This document shows, one piece after another, positions 42,756-55,261 of a stretch of DNA of 64,000 nucleotides. This DNA comes from Petunia secreta (taxonomy: Eukaryota > Streptophyta > Magnoliopsida > Solanales > Solanaceae). Position 1 is the first letter of the stretch. Each line of letters opens with the position of its first letter. The stretch is from NCBI GenBank assembly GCA_029990175.1, contig JARKIP010000065.1, positions 22,794,501 to 22,858,500 on the forward strand, given 5' to 3'. Both the position numbers and the translations under genes were made by a program. The notes under the pieces were generated by a model. That model was not told where the DNA came from. It saw nothing but the letters and a program-made list of their open reading frames with translations, and searched no databases.

Positions 42756-43231
42756 AGTTAGAATTCTGTCCAGCTTCAATATTAATTGTTTAAACAAAAT
42801 TTGCATTAGAAGGTATGGATTTATTTGTATAATTTCTTAACTACACATTATATACTTAACTGTGGCTATATTATGTAATTGCATTATTTAGGCTATTGTT
42901 AATTGTGTGTCAAGGTTGTAGTTATATGTGTGATATAATAGCATTAATAACATTTAGAAATTATTTATGATTGTTCATAAATAATTAATTTTATTTGATC
43001 CAAATTATTTTTACATGTACATTTGTATTTTATATGTATCTACATGTTAACTATTTATTCAGCACTTTAGTTAAATATCCAGTCCCTATAATTCATGATT
43101 TGCCATACTTCATTCAAAATGATTTGAACTCTTCCATAATCAAATTCAAAATATCAATCTCATACCATTCTAAAATATTTTTTCATTTTGTCAAGATTCT
43201 CTTAACTTTGAAGCTGGACAGAATTCTAACT
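42756..43231. mobile_element. Candidate MITE or foldback element (476 bp)
   Basis: Perfect 24 bp inverted repeats (42756-42779 and 43208-43231, with core GAATTCTGTCCAGC) bound a very AT-rich, non-coding 428 bp interior. No convincing target duplication is seen next to the arms, so the class is open. Confidence 0.6.
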
Positions 43232-43290
43232 AGATACTTTCATATATTATAATTCCTTTATTCACACATCCCCACCCCCTTCCAATTACT

Positions 43291-45290
43291 TGACAGGACC
43301 CAGATTTCTTGCTAGGCCATGCCGGCACCCGACTATCTTTCCCAAAACCCGTCGGGCGAATCCTATTGACTTTACCTAACATAAAATACATAACAAAACT
43401 CATAAAGGCACATTACAGAACTCCAAGGAAATGTTCCATACATAAAATATATACATACGAGCTGCCTAAAGGAACATAACTACTACCTAAGTACAAATGT
43501 TTATATGTTTATAGATCATTCATAAACGGATCTAAAAGATATATACACATCTCTCAAAGGGAGCAAAATTATTCTAACAATATAAAGACTATAGTTGGTA
43601 GCCTCTGCGGACAAATGATAGCTCACTACAAACAGCTGGAATACTCTCGCTCCTCAATCACGCTGCATGCTGGGTCTTGGAGCAAAATCTATCAAAATGA
43701 AAAGAAAACAAGAAACAATGGGGAGTGGGTCATAAGGACTAAATAAGTGAGGGCTATATAGCTACCTCGACAATATATAGGCTCGCTATGGAATCACAAA
43801 CCAACAACCACATACATACATCAATTCATATGATGAAATGAAAAGAATTAAATATGATGCAATAGGGTCACATGTGCCTGAAACTCCCCCCCCCCCTTAC
43901 CGAAGCAGAATACTCCTGCTTTCGAGGGATATACAATCAAATGAAATGGATGGATCAGAATACTCCTACTCCTAGGGTAGAATATTCCTGCACCCAATAT
44001 GACATCACAGCCCTCAACAAAAGAATACAATATATGAATGCATTTCAAGGTTGCAGTGTAGTAAATATGCCCTGTCGGCAGCAAGTGATAAGGATCAAAC
44101 TAATACGCGGAAAGTAAAGATAGAGAGCGAGACACAACTCGAACTCCCTACGAAGTAACCCCGGGGAACTTGTCCTGAGATACCCTCGTATCGGTGTCAA
44201 GAAGGACCTACACTATGCAACCACCCTCGAATCACACTCGGGACTCGCAAGTAGAATGATCGGGTTTTCGGTTCAAGACTTAACTAGGTTCCACCAGTGA
44301 ATTCAAGCAACCAAGACAAAGGGTTCTCCAAACAAGAGATAGATTCTTTTCATCACTCATAAAATTCAAGGTAAGGTAAGGTAAGGTTTGAAGAGGTTTG
44401 TGAAGTATTTATAGACTTCACTTACATGTAATGAAAGCTCAAAAATACCCCTAAAGTGGGTTAAAACAATAAAGGCCTCGTAGGGCTATAGTTGTCCAAA
44501 ACATAGCATAAAACTAGGAATTCCCGCACCCTTCAGCATAGTAGGCGCCCAGCCCTGTGGAGTAGGCGGTCAGCCTACTTGGAGCGGGCGGCCAGCCCCT
44601 TTGGAGTAGGCGGTCCGCCCGTTTTACAGAGGCGGTCCGCCTGGTGGAGATCCAGTGAGTGAGCAAAAAGTAGGCGGCCCGCCTAGTTGAGTAGGTGGTC
44701 CGCCCGTTCCTGTAGCTTCTTGATTTGCTTCCAAACGTGCTCCGGATGTCTCTTCAAGTGGCCTAAGTGATCCACCATCCACGGCACTCAAAAGCATTAT
44801 CTTCCGGCTACTCTCGGACCCTTCATCCATGTCTCTCCAAATCAAGTAGAGATGGGTGTCTTGAATCAACCTTGCTTGACTTCTAGTGAACGGCCTTGAG
44901 GTATGCCCCGCATCAGCAAGTCACGTAAAGAACACGTGAATAAGATATCCATTGCGCCAAAGGCCGTCAAACAAATGGATGCTATCACTTACCTCAAGTC
45001 TAGGGCTCACTCAATCACTGAACAATCTCCTTTCCTTTCCAACGTCTCTCAGAACTATCTTTAACTGAGCCATAGAAGCAAGTGACCTCATAACGAATAT
45101 TTAGCTATTAGAAGAAAATGAAGGAAAGTACAAAATTTTCCCAAGGCCTAGCTTAGCCAAATTCCCATAAACGATACCTTTCATAGTCCCCCGATATCAA
45201 ATATACCATTGGTTTATAATTCCGAGGTCAATTCACCCCATTCCCTAATTTCACAATTTTAGGGTTTTAGCCCCTTTTTCGTCCACTCTA
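43291..45290. mobile_element. LTR-like remnant hosting a solo LTR
   Basis: It begins TGACAGGACCC. A (C)11 tract lies at 43887-43897 and recurrent GAATACTCCTGC boxes at 43905-43990. It continues after solo LTR 44086-44915 with CCCATTCCCTAATTTC-type sequence to about 45290. No gene is visible. Its class and right border are uncertain. Confidence 0.4.
44086..44915 (-). mobile_element. Solo LTR (830 bp), target duplication GCAAG
   Basis: It begins TGATAAGGATC and ends CCCGCATCA, with GCAAG at 44081-44085 and 44916-44920. In the minus sense: TGATGCGGGGC...CTTATCA. A TATAAATAC box lies near 44408-44415 (minus). Several GC-rich palindromes (GGCGGTCCGCC, GGCGGCCCGCC) lie at 44545-44710. The start matches the element G LTR at 62658. 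Confidence 0.9.
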
Positions 45291-45871
45291 CTAGGCAGAC
45301 CGCCCCCTCAACTCTCTAAAGTTGAGGAATTGGCAAAGGGCGGACCGCCCATTTACAGAGGCGGGGCGCCTAGTGCTCAGTAGGCTGGACGCCTACTTTT
45401 CAGGCTGGGCGCCTACTCCACTGAAGACCATGACGGGACACCTCATTAAGTTGCTATGTTTTGACTATTATAGCCCTACGTGGCCTTTGTTATTTGAACC
45501 CACTTTGGGGGTACTTTAGGGCTTTCATTATGTCTAAGTGAAGCCTATAAATACTTCAGTTGTCTTCTTTGAACCTTAGCTTACCTTGATTATTGTTGAA
45601 TGATGAATAGACTTGAAACTTGTTTATGAAGAAAACCCTTTGGTTGGCTTGAATTCACTAGTGGATCCTAGTTGATTATCGAACCGACACCCGATCGTTC
45701 TACTTGCGAGTCCCGGGTGCAACTCGAGGGTGGTTTCGTAGCGTAGGCTCTTCTTGACACCGATACGAGGGTATCACGGAACAAGTTCTCCGTGGTTACC
45801 TTGTAGGGAGTTCGAGACGCGTCTCGTTGCCTTTTATCATTCTTTTTGTCTTTTGATTTCTATCCTTATCA
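45290..45871 (+). mobile_element. Truncated LTR fragment of the palindrome-bearing group
   Basis: It contains GGGCGGACCGCCC and AGGCGGGGCGCCT palindromes (45297-45420), CCTATAAATAC (45546) and ends ATCCTTATCA at 45871, the plus-sense complement of the TGATAAGGAT start of the LTRs at 44086 and 62658. The left end is missing. Confidence 0.65.
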
Positions 45872-46568
45872 CCAAGGAAGAGCTACTCAAGACCATTTTT
45901 AGCCGTCTCAAAACCACCCAGGAAGAGGCGGACCACCTACAAAAGGAGGCGGACCACCTAGTCTAAGATTGGCTAACATCGGCTAAGTGTCAAAAAGAGA
46001 ACTCTCTGAACCTTGAAGGGGCGGACCGCCCCTGTGCCATTGGAGGAAAACCCACTTTCCTATGCAACTCCACAAGCTCCTACAGAGGCGGAGCGCCTCC
46101 CCTCAGGGGCAGACTGTCCACTCCTGACCTTGTTGGACGGGAATTCTATTTTAATGAATGTGTAATTCCTAGTTTAGCCCTACGTGGCTTCTATCCTTTT
46201 AGCCCACTTTAGGGGTCTTTTAGACTTTATATCCTTTGTATTTGGCACCTATAAAAGGGCCCTTAGTCTTTCATTTTTCTTAGTTAGCTTTGATGAATGA
46301 TGAAAACCTTTGAAGAGTGTTATCTCTTGAGTTAATGAAAGAAACCCTTGTTGGCTTCTTCTAGCGTACCTAGTTGAACATCGAACCAACGTCCGATCAT
46401 TCTATTTGTGAGTCTCGAGTGTGACTCGAGGGTATTTTCTTAGCGTTCGGCAAATCTTGACACGATACAAGGGTTTCAGGGAACAAGTTCTTCGTGGATA
46501 CCTTATATGGAGTTCGAGACGAGTCTTTCTCCTATCATTTTTCTTGTCTTTTATTTCGATCCGTATCA
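45872..46568 (+). repeat. 5' LTR of element F (left end lost)
   Basis: It ends GATCCGTATCA and is followed by a primer site at 46572. It contains GC-rich palindromes (45920-46110) and ACCTATAAAAGGGCCC at 46249. It begins abruptly after the preceding LTR fragment, so roughly 200 bp of its left end appear to be missing. Confidence 0.7.
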
Positions 46569-46571
46569 TCT

Positions 46572-46583
46572 TGGTATCAGAGT
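46572..46583 (+). promoter_or_regulatory. Primer binding site of element F
   Basis: TGGTATCAGAGT lies three bases after the LTR end; the last base differs from the usual initiator-Met site. Confidence 0.85.
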
Positions 46584-47365
46584 AAGGCTCAGGTTTTGTT
46601 TCTACAAACTCCCAACCCTTGATTCTTCATGCTAAGTTGGTTTCTATCTTAGTTTCTTGTTTGTTATTGTTGAAAAAGAAGAAAACACAAAAAAACAAAA
46701 AACAAAAATGAAAAATTGAAAAACACCAAAATTTGATCATGTTCTTTGATTGATGGACCCGTTGTGTGATTGATATCAGGGTTTGTTCCTTGTCGGAAAC
46801 CTGTCGATTTGGTACCAACAACTCTTGATTTAGAGTGGTAAAACAAGATTTGAAAATTTAAAGCCTTGTTCTTCAAAACCCTTGTTATGAACTTGATGAA
46901 CATGGTTATTTGATGGATTTGATTGGGTTTGATAAAACTCATTGGGGTTTGACTATTGTGGTTTAAAACACATTTGGGTACCTTCAGATTGCTAAAACAT
47001 CATGAAATTTGTTGGATTTTTGGGTGCTAAAACCAAGAAACATGAAGTTGGACTGTGCTGAAGAACACTGTAGGCGGGGCGCCTAGACACAAGGGCGGAC
47101 CGCCCACTTTTTTGTGACCTCTCTGACGTTTGGGAGGTGGGGCGCCTAGTAATAGAGGCGGATCGCCCACCTCCCACTGCAGCAAATAGGGCGGACCGCC
47201 CACTTGTAAAGGGGTGGGGCGCCTAGTTTTGTGAAGTGTGAATTGGGTAGTTTATCCTAGGTTCTCTTGTTTCTTTATATGCATATAATCTAACTAGTAC
47301 TTCTCTAGGTAACTTTCCTACTTAATTGGTACTAGTCTTTAAGCTTTTAGGCAACTCGTGCCTAG

Positions 47366-49802
47366 TTAGTAGAGTTCGAAATAAGGCTCGACTTATTGGG
47401 ACTCACGGGTAAGGACTTGGAGTCACCACCTAACATTATTTTTTAACTAGGCGTATTAGGGAACCTACATTGTTTCTAGCCAATTTTAATGTTAACTCCG
47501 ATACTTGATCTACGAACCGAAAATTCTGAGTAAGGGTTCAAATTAACCCAAGAGGAAGGTGTTAGGCACCTCTCAGATTCCACTAAGTGTGGTTCCCCGC
47601 CGGACTAAATAATTGGGATTCAATAATAAACTAAGAATAAATAAAATAATTTCTACTATAATATACAATTTAAATACAAATAATTGCATAAATAAATAAA
47701 TATTCAATCTTCGCCATGGACATCGTTCTTTGTAGGAACGTACCTCGCAAAAAAAAAAACATAAAAATGAAGTTAGTATCACAACTAATAAAGCAGAAAT
47801 AAAAAGTAGAATAATAATAATGATAATAATAATAATAATCATAGTAATTCTAAAAAATAATAGTAACGATAATAATGAAAAATAAAAATGTTAGTAGAAA
47901 TAAAAAATAATAGTAATTATTATAATAATACTAATAAAAGGAAAACAAAAGGAAAAAGGGAATTTTTTAAAGTTTAGGCTCAGAAGCGGGTGATGGGAGG
48001 CTAAGGATACCGTCACGACTGCAAACACGCCGGCCGGTTGTGTTGCCATGCCAAGTGCGAGTCCTTTTGTCTATCTCATTCATTTTCAACATTGTATAAA
48101 TGTTATCGTCATCGCCTTTTTTGTTTATTTTCAGGACACGTAAGGGACACTATATATAAGAGGACTTTGTTTTGGCCTCCAAACGTCATTGGCCTAACGG
48201 GTGTAACGTCCGTCAATTCAATATATATCCGTCAATTCTTTGTGTAGGCCTCAAACCAATAACAGCTTGCGAAAACAACATCAGCAATTAGGGTCATGTT
48301 CTTGCTTCCGAAACCACAATACACCACCCGTTAAAAGCCGATCAACACCACACAACCGTATCAAAAATTATACCGTAAACGAGTTAACCAGGGACCATCA
48401 CCAGTCAAAAGATCAGAACAAATTCCCAGTGAAGTAGCAGTGCGTGTATCAACACAGTGGCGATCCAATTCAACCAGTGATCCGTAAAGATGAACGGAGT
48501 AGAGAAAACTATCGCCGGTTAAACCCGGCTAAGTCAGCAAGAATCAAATCCACGCAAAACCAACAGTGTTATCACTGGTTCAAAATCTGGTGAGACGATT
48601 GTGGTGACGATACGAAGCAGCAGTTAAACGGGAGGCGATGGAGCGACATCCAAGTGGCATCGCTATTACCCCGACCCCCACCAGCCCCGATTCAGTAGTA
48701 GGTCGAGAGAAAGAGTCCCCGACGGTGTTCTCCTGATCCCCCGTTCTCTGCTCTTCTTCTTCCAGCGAAAGCCACCACCAGTTCCCCTCTTTCCCTCACT
48801 GATTATGTATTGTTTTTGTGCATATGTGGCTTTGTACTGGTTTGATCTGCGTGAAATGGTGGTTTCCACCATCGCCGGTGTGTGATAAATCGAAGAAGAG
48901 AACCAAGGGAGTCTCTGTTGAAAAAGGGAGAAGAAGACCAAGGGTCTGTGTGTATCTTGTTCTTGGTTTTCTTTTCTTGAGTGTGAGGTACGGATTGCTA
49001 TATAAGCCGATTGACAGAGAAAGAGCCGTTGGATAATTGTAGAGTGAATTTTGGGATTGGAATGTAATGGAGAGATTTGAGGAGATGATTTTGTGCGAAC
49101 GTTGGGGTCTGTTCAATATGGGGAAGGGTATATCTTGGGGGTCTGATTGTAATGGAGAGGAATTTAGGGGATAATTAGAAAGATTAAGGGTTAATTAAAG
49201 GGATTAAAAGGAAATGATTTTTGATATTGAGTAAGAGAGAAATACAAATTAATAAAAAAATAGAGGATGTATCTGGCTGGATATTATGTCCAAGATCGAA
49301 AATTAAATAGACAACGAAGAGAATATATTTTAGAATGGTGGGGATTTTCAAATGTATTTGGTTTAGCCTTCCGTCCGAGTTCGAGGTGAGGAGGATTTGC
49401 ATTTTCAAAAGAAATGTGCCAAATTATGAATATATAATTGGACTGAAATTTAACTTAACGGTGCTAAATAAATGTAAACAATATACAAAAGAAAGAAATA
49501 AACACATACAAACAAATTGTATTAAATTAAATTAATTACGTATAAATGTCCATAAATAATTATTAAATATTGTAAATGCAGATAAATTACACAAATAGCT
49601 ATAATGTGAGACGTATTTAACAAATAGCTTAAAATAAAATTATGTAATATAGCCACAATTATATATATAATGTATAAATAGGGAATAACACACGTAAATG
49701 CATGCCTTTTAAGGCAAATTTTACTCAAACAATCAATATTGCACCTTCAGGTTAAATATAGTCAATTATAGAAAAAATGAGGGACAAAATTGGGTGTCAA
49801 CA
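47366..49802 (-). repeat. 3' LTR of element E
   Basis: 2437 bp. It ends GTGTCAACA. Compared with the other copy it lacks about 20 bp at its left edge and the stretch near 58047-58100. AT-rich simple repeats (TAA-type) lie at 47800-47940. ORFs at 48666-49116 lie on both strands and are present in both LTRs without a recognisable product. Confidence 0.9.
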
Positions 49803-49846
49803 GCTGCCCCTCTTTGCCCGGGGATGATGAAAAAATCTTCGGGCAA
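49803..49846 (-). promoter_or_regulatory. Polypurine tract and hairpin of element E
   Basis: The minus strand reads GGGCAAAGAGGGGCAGC before TGTTGACACCC. The arms TTTGCCCG (49813-49820) and CGGGCAA (49840-49846) pair; relative to the copies at 801 and 6984 the A-T pair has become G-C. Confidence 0.75.
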
Positions 49847-51214
49847 CGATAGTTGACGAAGTAGCTAATTTTGTCACGACAGATAGACAAAGTAAAAGGA
49901 AAATGAGAGTTTTGGGGGTATTTTGGCCGAACTTCGGTCTCTGAGTTGCCTACATATCTCGGGTTTCACGAGAATCATGCCGTGTGTAGTTCTAGAGTGG
50001 CATGTTGCTCGGTGAGATGTTTACGACGCACGATTTTGGATGTCAGGACTAAACTTATCCACGTATGTAAAAGTTTGGATTATGTATGCTTTACCTTTTG
50101 GCGAGATAAATGAAGAATAGTGCAAAGGCACTATCAAAGATGAGATAACATCAATAGATCGAGCGTGGGAAAAGAGGCTTATAATCATCCTAGTTATGAA
50201 AGTGTGGCGCGCTACACACCCATAAAGAGGAGTTTATACGTACATAATTTTCACTTCATCTCGATAATCGAGTCATCTTGCCTTCAATATTGCCCTGACC
50301 AAACTGCGGAATATTAAGAAGTGAAACACGATATATGCGCATGATTCAAATAGATAGCCACGATTAAACACAAAAGTACGCACGATTGATACAGACAGAC
50401 TTGAATAGGAAGGAACACAGACTGGCATCCAATCAGGGATGAAAAGTGTGAGGGAACTTTAGCTCTGAGAGCTTTGGAACTCGACAAAATAGATAGTTTG
50501 TGGGTATATCAAAAGCGTTGTCTGTGAGATTAAGCTTCTTGAATGGTGTTCTAGAATGGTGCATAGTATGCATTTGGGGTTTTGCAGATCGCACAATTTC
50601 ATGTGGGGTAGTGATTTTCTGGGGAGCAAGTGTAAAGGTATGTGAAATGGAGCAGGGGTTTGTCAATGGGTCTATCAAGGGGTCGGAGAGTGTCCTGCAA
50701 CAAAAGTAAGATTAGTGCAACCAAAGATAATGATAAAGTAAACTCCCCTCTAGAGTTGAGCTCTCATTTGTCATGTAGTTGTCTAGTCTGTTTCCAGGTG
50801 CTTTGAGGGTTAGGAAATATATGCTTCTCCTCTGGGGATATTCGTTTAGGCGCATCTTGTCAGGAGATAATTGTTTGTCGTGTCGGGTTGTATACCCTGG
50901 GACACTGTACCACTGTTTCCCTACCCGTAGGATTGCCTGCAATGTTGTTATAGTGATTGTCACATTGTTCGTCTTTTGGTGGCCTTTCTTGAAATTTTTG
51001 AGGGGATCTCAAAAATTTCTGCCCCAGTGTCAGCTTGCGTCTTTTGGAATTTTTTAGGGAATCCTCAAAAATTCTGCCCCAGTTTATTGCCTTTGATAGA
51101 TCATCATATTATGGTAGTGCCTGCAAAATAAATAAAAGATATGTGTATATGTCCAATTTTAAGGCGGACGAGCCTATTATAGTGGTGCATGCAAAACAAA
51201 ATATATGAGTTTGT
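49847..51214 (-). other. 3' region of element E
   Basis: It contains the shared block GAGTTGCCTACATATCTCGG (49942) and TTCTGCCCCAGT motifs (51018, 51075). No ORF is recognised. Confidence 0.5.
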
Positions 51215-51612
51215 CCTGTTTTAAGCCGGACAGAACTGATCGCATATTATAAGCCTGACGAGGCTCATCGTCATATTCTAAGCCTGACGTGGCTGATCGT
51301 CATATTCTAAGCCTGACGAGGCTAATCGTCATATTCTAAGCCTGACGTGGCTAGTCGTCATAATTTAAGCCCGACGAGGCTAGTCGTCATATTATAAGCC
51401 TGACATGGCTAGATGTCATATTTTATGCCCGACGAGGCTAGTCGTCATATTTTAAGCCTGACGAGGCTAGTCGTCATATTATAAGCCTGACGTGGCTGGT
51501 CGTCATATTCTAGGCCTGACGTGGCTGGTTGTCATATTCTGGGCCTGACGTGGCTAGTCATCATATTATAAGCCTGAAGTCGTCATATTATAAGCCTGAC
51601 GAGGCTAAAGTG
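51215..51612. repeat. 29 bp tandem array of small hairpins
   Basis: About 13 units of AGCCTGACGAGGCTAGTCGT plus CATATTCTA, starting at 51253, 51282, 51311, 51340 and onward with a 29 bp period. Each unit can fold TGACGA-ggctaa-TCGTCA. One unit near 51572 is shortened. Confidence 0.9.
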
Positions 51613-53645
51613 TTATCATGTCTGTTGTGATTGCCTGTGAATCTTGTATATTGTGCTGAATGATCTGCTATCGAAGAAAGATTCGTTAGTCGAAACAAAG
51701 TTGAATGTTTGAGTGATAGGTGAATATCTTTGTTGGATCAAAATCCGGAATAGGTCTCTAGAGAGTAGTTTTTATATCGGTGTGTGGTTCTTACTTTTCG
51801 TCTATCCTCAATTGTGTTTGGCATAAGGTTGTTGTTGAAAGTCTTGACAGAGGGAGGTTGTTTATTGTGCAAGTCGGATGTAGTGTGAGGTTATGAGTTT
51901 TGCCAGTTTCGGTTGTATAGTGATTGGATTTGTTTCTTGTGACACTTGTGTAGGTGTACCGATGGCTGATTTTGGTTATCCACCTCACAAGTTGTACGGT
52001 AGTGGAATTTGGATTGTCTGGGTTCTCTCGGTGTCCTACGCTAGTGGTTTAAAAGACTTTGTACCGAGGTAAATGGTTTCAGCTTGGCTTGCCGTTTCGG
52101 CTTTTCTGAGTGTAGAATCTTGACCTATTTCAGTGTTCAGATGCAAAGCAACCGTAATAGAGTGATAAAATACGCAAAACTGGGTCAGGAATTTTTGCAA
52201 AGATTTGATGCAAAAACAACACATATAGCTTAAGAGACTTCCTAGATCGTGGATGATAGATTAGCACTTGAATTTAAAAATTATGACAAATTGTGTAGAG
52301 ATTCCGAAAGATTGCTTGAGTGCTTTATGTAGCACTCAAGACAAGGATTTTGGTCAAATAACAGATGCTTACTTATACAGAAGAGATATGTCTGGTTAAA
52401 TCTCGATGAAAAAGCGACAGAGATTGCGACTAAGGGATATATATATGACTGAAAAGGAAGTTGGCTTTTGTCGAACACCAAGACCTTAGTGCATTTGTCA
52501 TCCTTTCTTGCAAATTTGTATGTCAATGATCCCCCCGTGTCTTTGAGAGAGATACTCAATGTCTTTCATACTTGTCAACCAACTGCTGCGATTCAATCTT
52601 TGCCTTAACTTTTGCTTGTCAGGTAGATTTGTTGCCAAGAGACCAATCTCGATGTATCATGTATATTCTTAGATCACTGTTTCCGTCAAGACTGTTATAA
52701 AATTAATTCATGGTTTTGTAAGTGTCTCAAATAGCTTCATCTTGATATCATCGTCTCATCCCACACTTGCTGGTTGGTAGGGATATGCTTCCAATACTCA
52801 GCAAGACCTTCTAGCTACGTCATATAACGAAAATTTTGTCACCACGTCTTTGCATTCTTTTCCAAATTGAATCATCCTGCTAATTTTGGTTTTTATGCAT
52901 AAACTTTTGTATCATCAAGCGAGTTCCAATCATTTCTCACTTCCTTATTGCCTTGTGACAACCCTTTGAGCGTCTTTTTGGCCATGAATAGGTGCAAGTT
53001 TGGAAATATTTTGGATTGCTTCAATATGGACTAGATCGACAATATGATCCTCAGACATTGTGTCAAAACAAAGTATTTTGGTAAGTCATGTGTGCCTTTT
53101 AGTTTGACCAACAAACCTCTTGCCTTGTCAATTTTCCACTTTGTCTGTATAATCCCTGATATTACAAACGCTTCTTATTTTGAAAAATCCTTGATAAGTG
53201 CACTCTGCTTAACCAAATCTTCTGCCTTGGTATTCAACCTAAGCCAACCTTTTGGATAATAGGTTTTTGAGTTCGTAAGGGATAGAGAATTATCAAGACA
53301 TGCGAAAGATTTATGATATCAGGATTTGGGCATAGAGTAGGGAGATGAGGTGCCTTGGTGGGAGATTGGATTTGGGAAGGGATTGACTTAGGCAGAAAGA
53401 GATCTAGAGCACTCAAGCAAATTCATGTAATGCACACCTAGCAAATAAAAATGTATCCTATGACCGCTTTATGCATGATGATTTGGAAAGCGTTTGTGCC
53501 AGCTACAAAATGCGAAGTCTAAAAGAGAATATTGCATTTATTGAACATTGGTCTTTATTACAATGGTTGATATTGAAGCATCGTAAGAGAAGGAAAGGAC
53601 TAAACATTTTTAGGAAATCAGATCATGGCCTGAGAGAGCATTCTT
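51613..53645. other. Interior of element E, nothing recognised
   Basis: Only short ORFs on both strands (the longest 92 codons, 52281-52559 minus). No motif is identified; part may be decayed coding sequence downstream of the 5' ORF. Confidence 0.4.
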
Positions 53646-55261
53646 CATGTTGATCCATCCTCTGAAGATTCATCTTCTTCCTCTTCGGACAAATCTTTGT
53701 TCGACGAACTTGCCCCTGACGAGTCTCCATAGAAGATGATATTGCCTGCGTCAGTTAAGAGCCGTGCTATGTCGAATGTGAAGTTTTTCAACATTTCCCA
53801 AGCCTTTCTTCCTTTCTGCTCTATTCCTTTGTCAGCCACCGAGTCCATTCCTTCACTAGCCCGTACACTGATAGACTCTATGCATTTTGTCAGGAGTCCT
53901 GCCTTATTGCACCATCTGTCTTTTTCTTTGTTCTTTGCTTCAACCAAACTTTGCTTTTCGTTGTTTTCTCTCGTTCCTTTGCCAGTTGTTTGCGTAGCCT
54001 CTTGTAGTCGGTTTCCAACTCCTCAACATTTCTTTTCCTCTTTGTCGTTGCTCTTGGTTGAACTGCCCTTGCTATGTTTTCCCTAAGCCAGACTGATAAT
54101 CTTCATCATAGCCTGCATCAAATCTGTCTCGTCCAATAGTCTCAAATCCCATTTGTTGCCTTTCTTTCCAAAGTTCTAATATCCTGTCCTTGAATGGTAC
54201 CACTCCTCCGAAAATATCAGCTTTGAAACTTCCAATGTCTGCAATTTGGGGTACAATTTGTTTTCTCCCTGCTTGTCTAAGTGCCCTTAAAGGAGTGTAT
54301 TGGTAAACTCCTCTAAAGCCTACTAAGATGAGAAATGAGTCTTTTTCTGATCGTGTGATTACTGTTGTGCTGGGAAAGTAATCAAACATCCATTGTATGT
54401 TTTCAGATGTCAACTGAGAAAGCCTGTGGTGGCAGCCTTCGGTGGTTGTTGGCCGGTCCCACTTTTCAAGAGCACTGTCCATGCGGGAGATATGTGTTAA
54501 GATGTAGTTTTCTCTTGGTATGGAGTGGAAGCCTTGGTCTGTGCTGTTCACCTTTTGCAAATGTTCCATCAACCAAGTTTGCAAAAGCAAATTGCAACCT
54601 TCGAAGAAACCAGCTCCCTTCTTGCATCTTTCTAAAGCTCGGTAAAGTTTTGCAACGATCATAGGTACCAAAGTGTATTTCTTGTCAAAATCCTTGAGTA
54701 GGACATCAGCAATTGATACTATACAAACGCCGACTCGTCCTCTGTGTTGTGGAAACACGACAGTCCCTAAAAAGCTGGTGACAAAAGCAAGCACCCTCCG
54801 CTCTTTCCAATCTACCTGGTTAATGTTGAAATAGTCTTCGGCTTCTTGAAATGCTTCTCCATACCCAAATTTGATGTTGAGGGAAGTAAGAGAAATCCTG
54901 ACTGCCTTATACTATCTGTGCATAATTCGGGCTTAAAACCTACTATTTCGAAGAACTGCTCGGCTATAGTGTTCTTGGGCGTCAAGATTTCTTCACTTTC
55001 AAATGGCAATTGAGTCAACCCGCCTGTTTCTTCCAGTAATGGTGTCAACTCTACACTCCCAAAATGGAAAACCACTCGGTCCGCATCCCAATGGTGTACT
55101 GCTGCTTCTACTATCCCTTTTATTGCAGTGTGCTCCATTAGTGAAATCAGGTTCCCCAACACCACTTAAACTCGATCTCGTTGATCTATGCTTAGGTTTC
55201 CCCACCAGTCTCTGAGTAAATGAGGTATTTCAACAACCATGTCAAATGTTCTAGTGGCCAT
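53646..55261 (-). pseudogene. Element E 5' ORF, DUF7745-like (broken)
   Basis: The probable start is ATG 55261 (MATRTFDMVVEIPHLLRDWW). Further blocks are AVHHWDADRVVFHFGSVELT (about 55105), EEQFFEIVGF-type (54970), LAFVTSFLGTVVFPQHRGR (54790), LVPMIVAKLYRALERC and FFEGCNLLLQTWLMEHL (54690-54560), WMFDYFPSTTVITRSEKDSF (54395) and LRALRQAGRKQIVP (54290). These resemble a large plant family listed as DUF7745, common in Ogre-rich genomes. The C-terminal part (53947-53646) is Lys/Glu-rich then acidic. Lesions seen: a stop near 55166, a frameshift near 54870, and a stop at 54072 with a frame change after it. It is sense to the element and close to the 5' LTR, the position of Ogre ORF1; the equivalence is my inference. 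Confidence 0.7.

Noticed and set aside
43887..43897. (C)11 tract as a regulatory site
   Set aside because: A single homopolymer run without context; probably slippage.
48666..49116. ORFs of 70-106 codons in the element E LTR, also near 58666
   Set aside because: They lie on both strands, occur in both LTR copies as ordinary LTR sequence, and have no recognisable domain.
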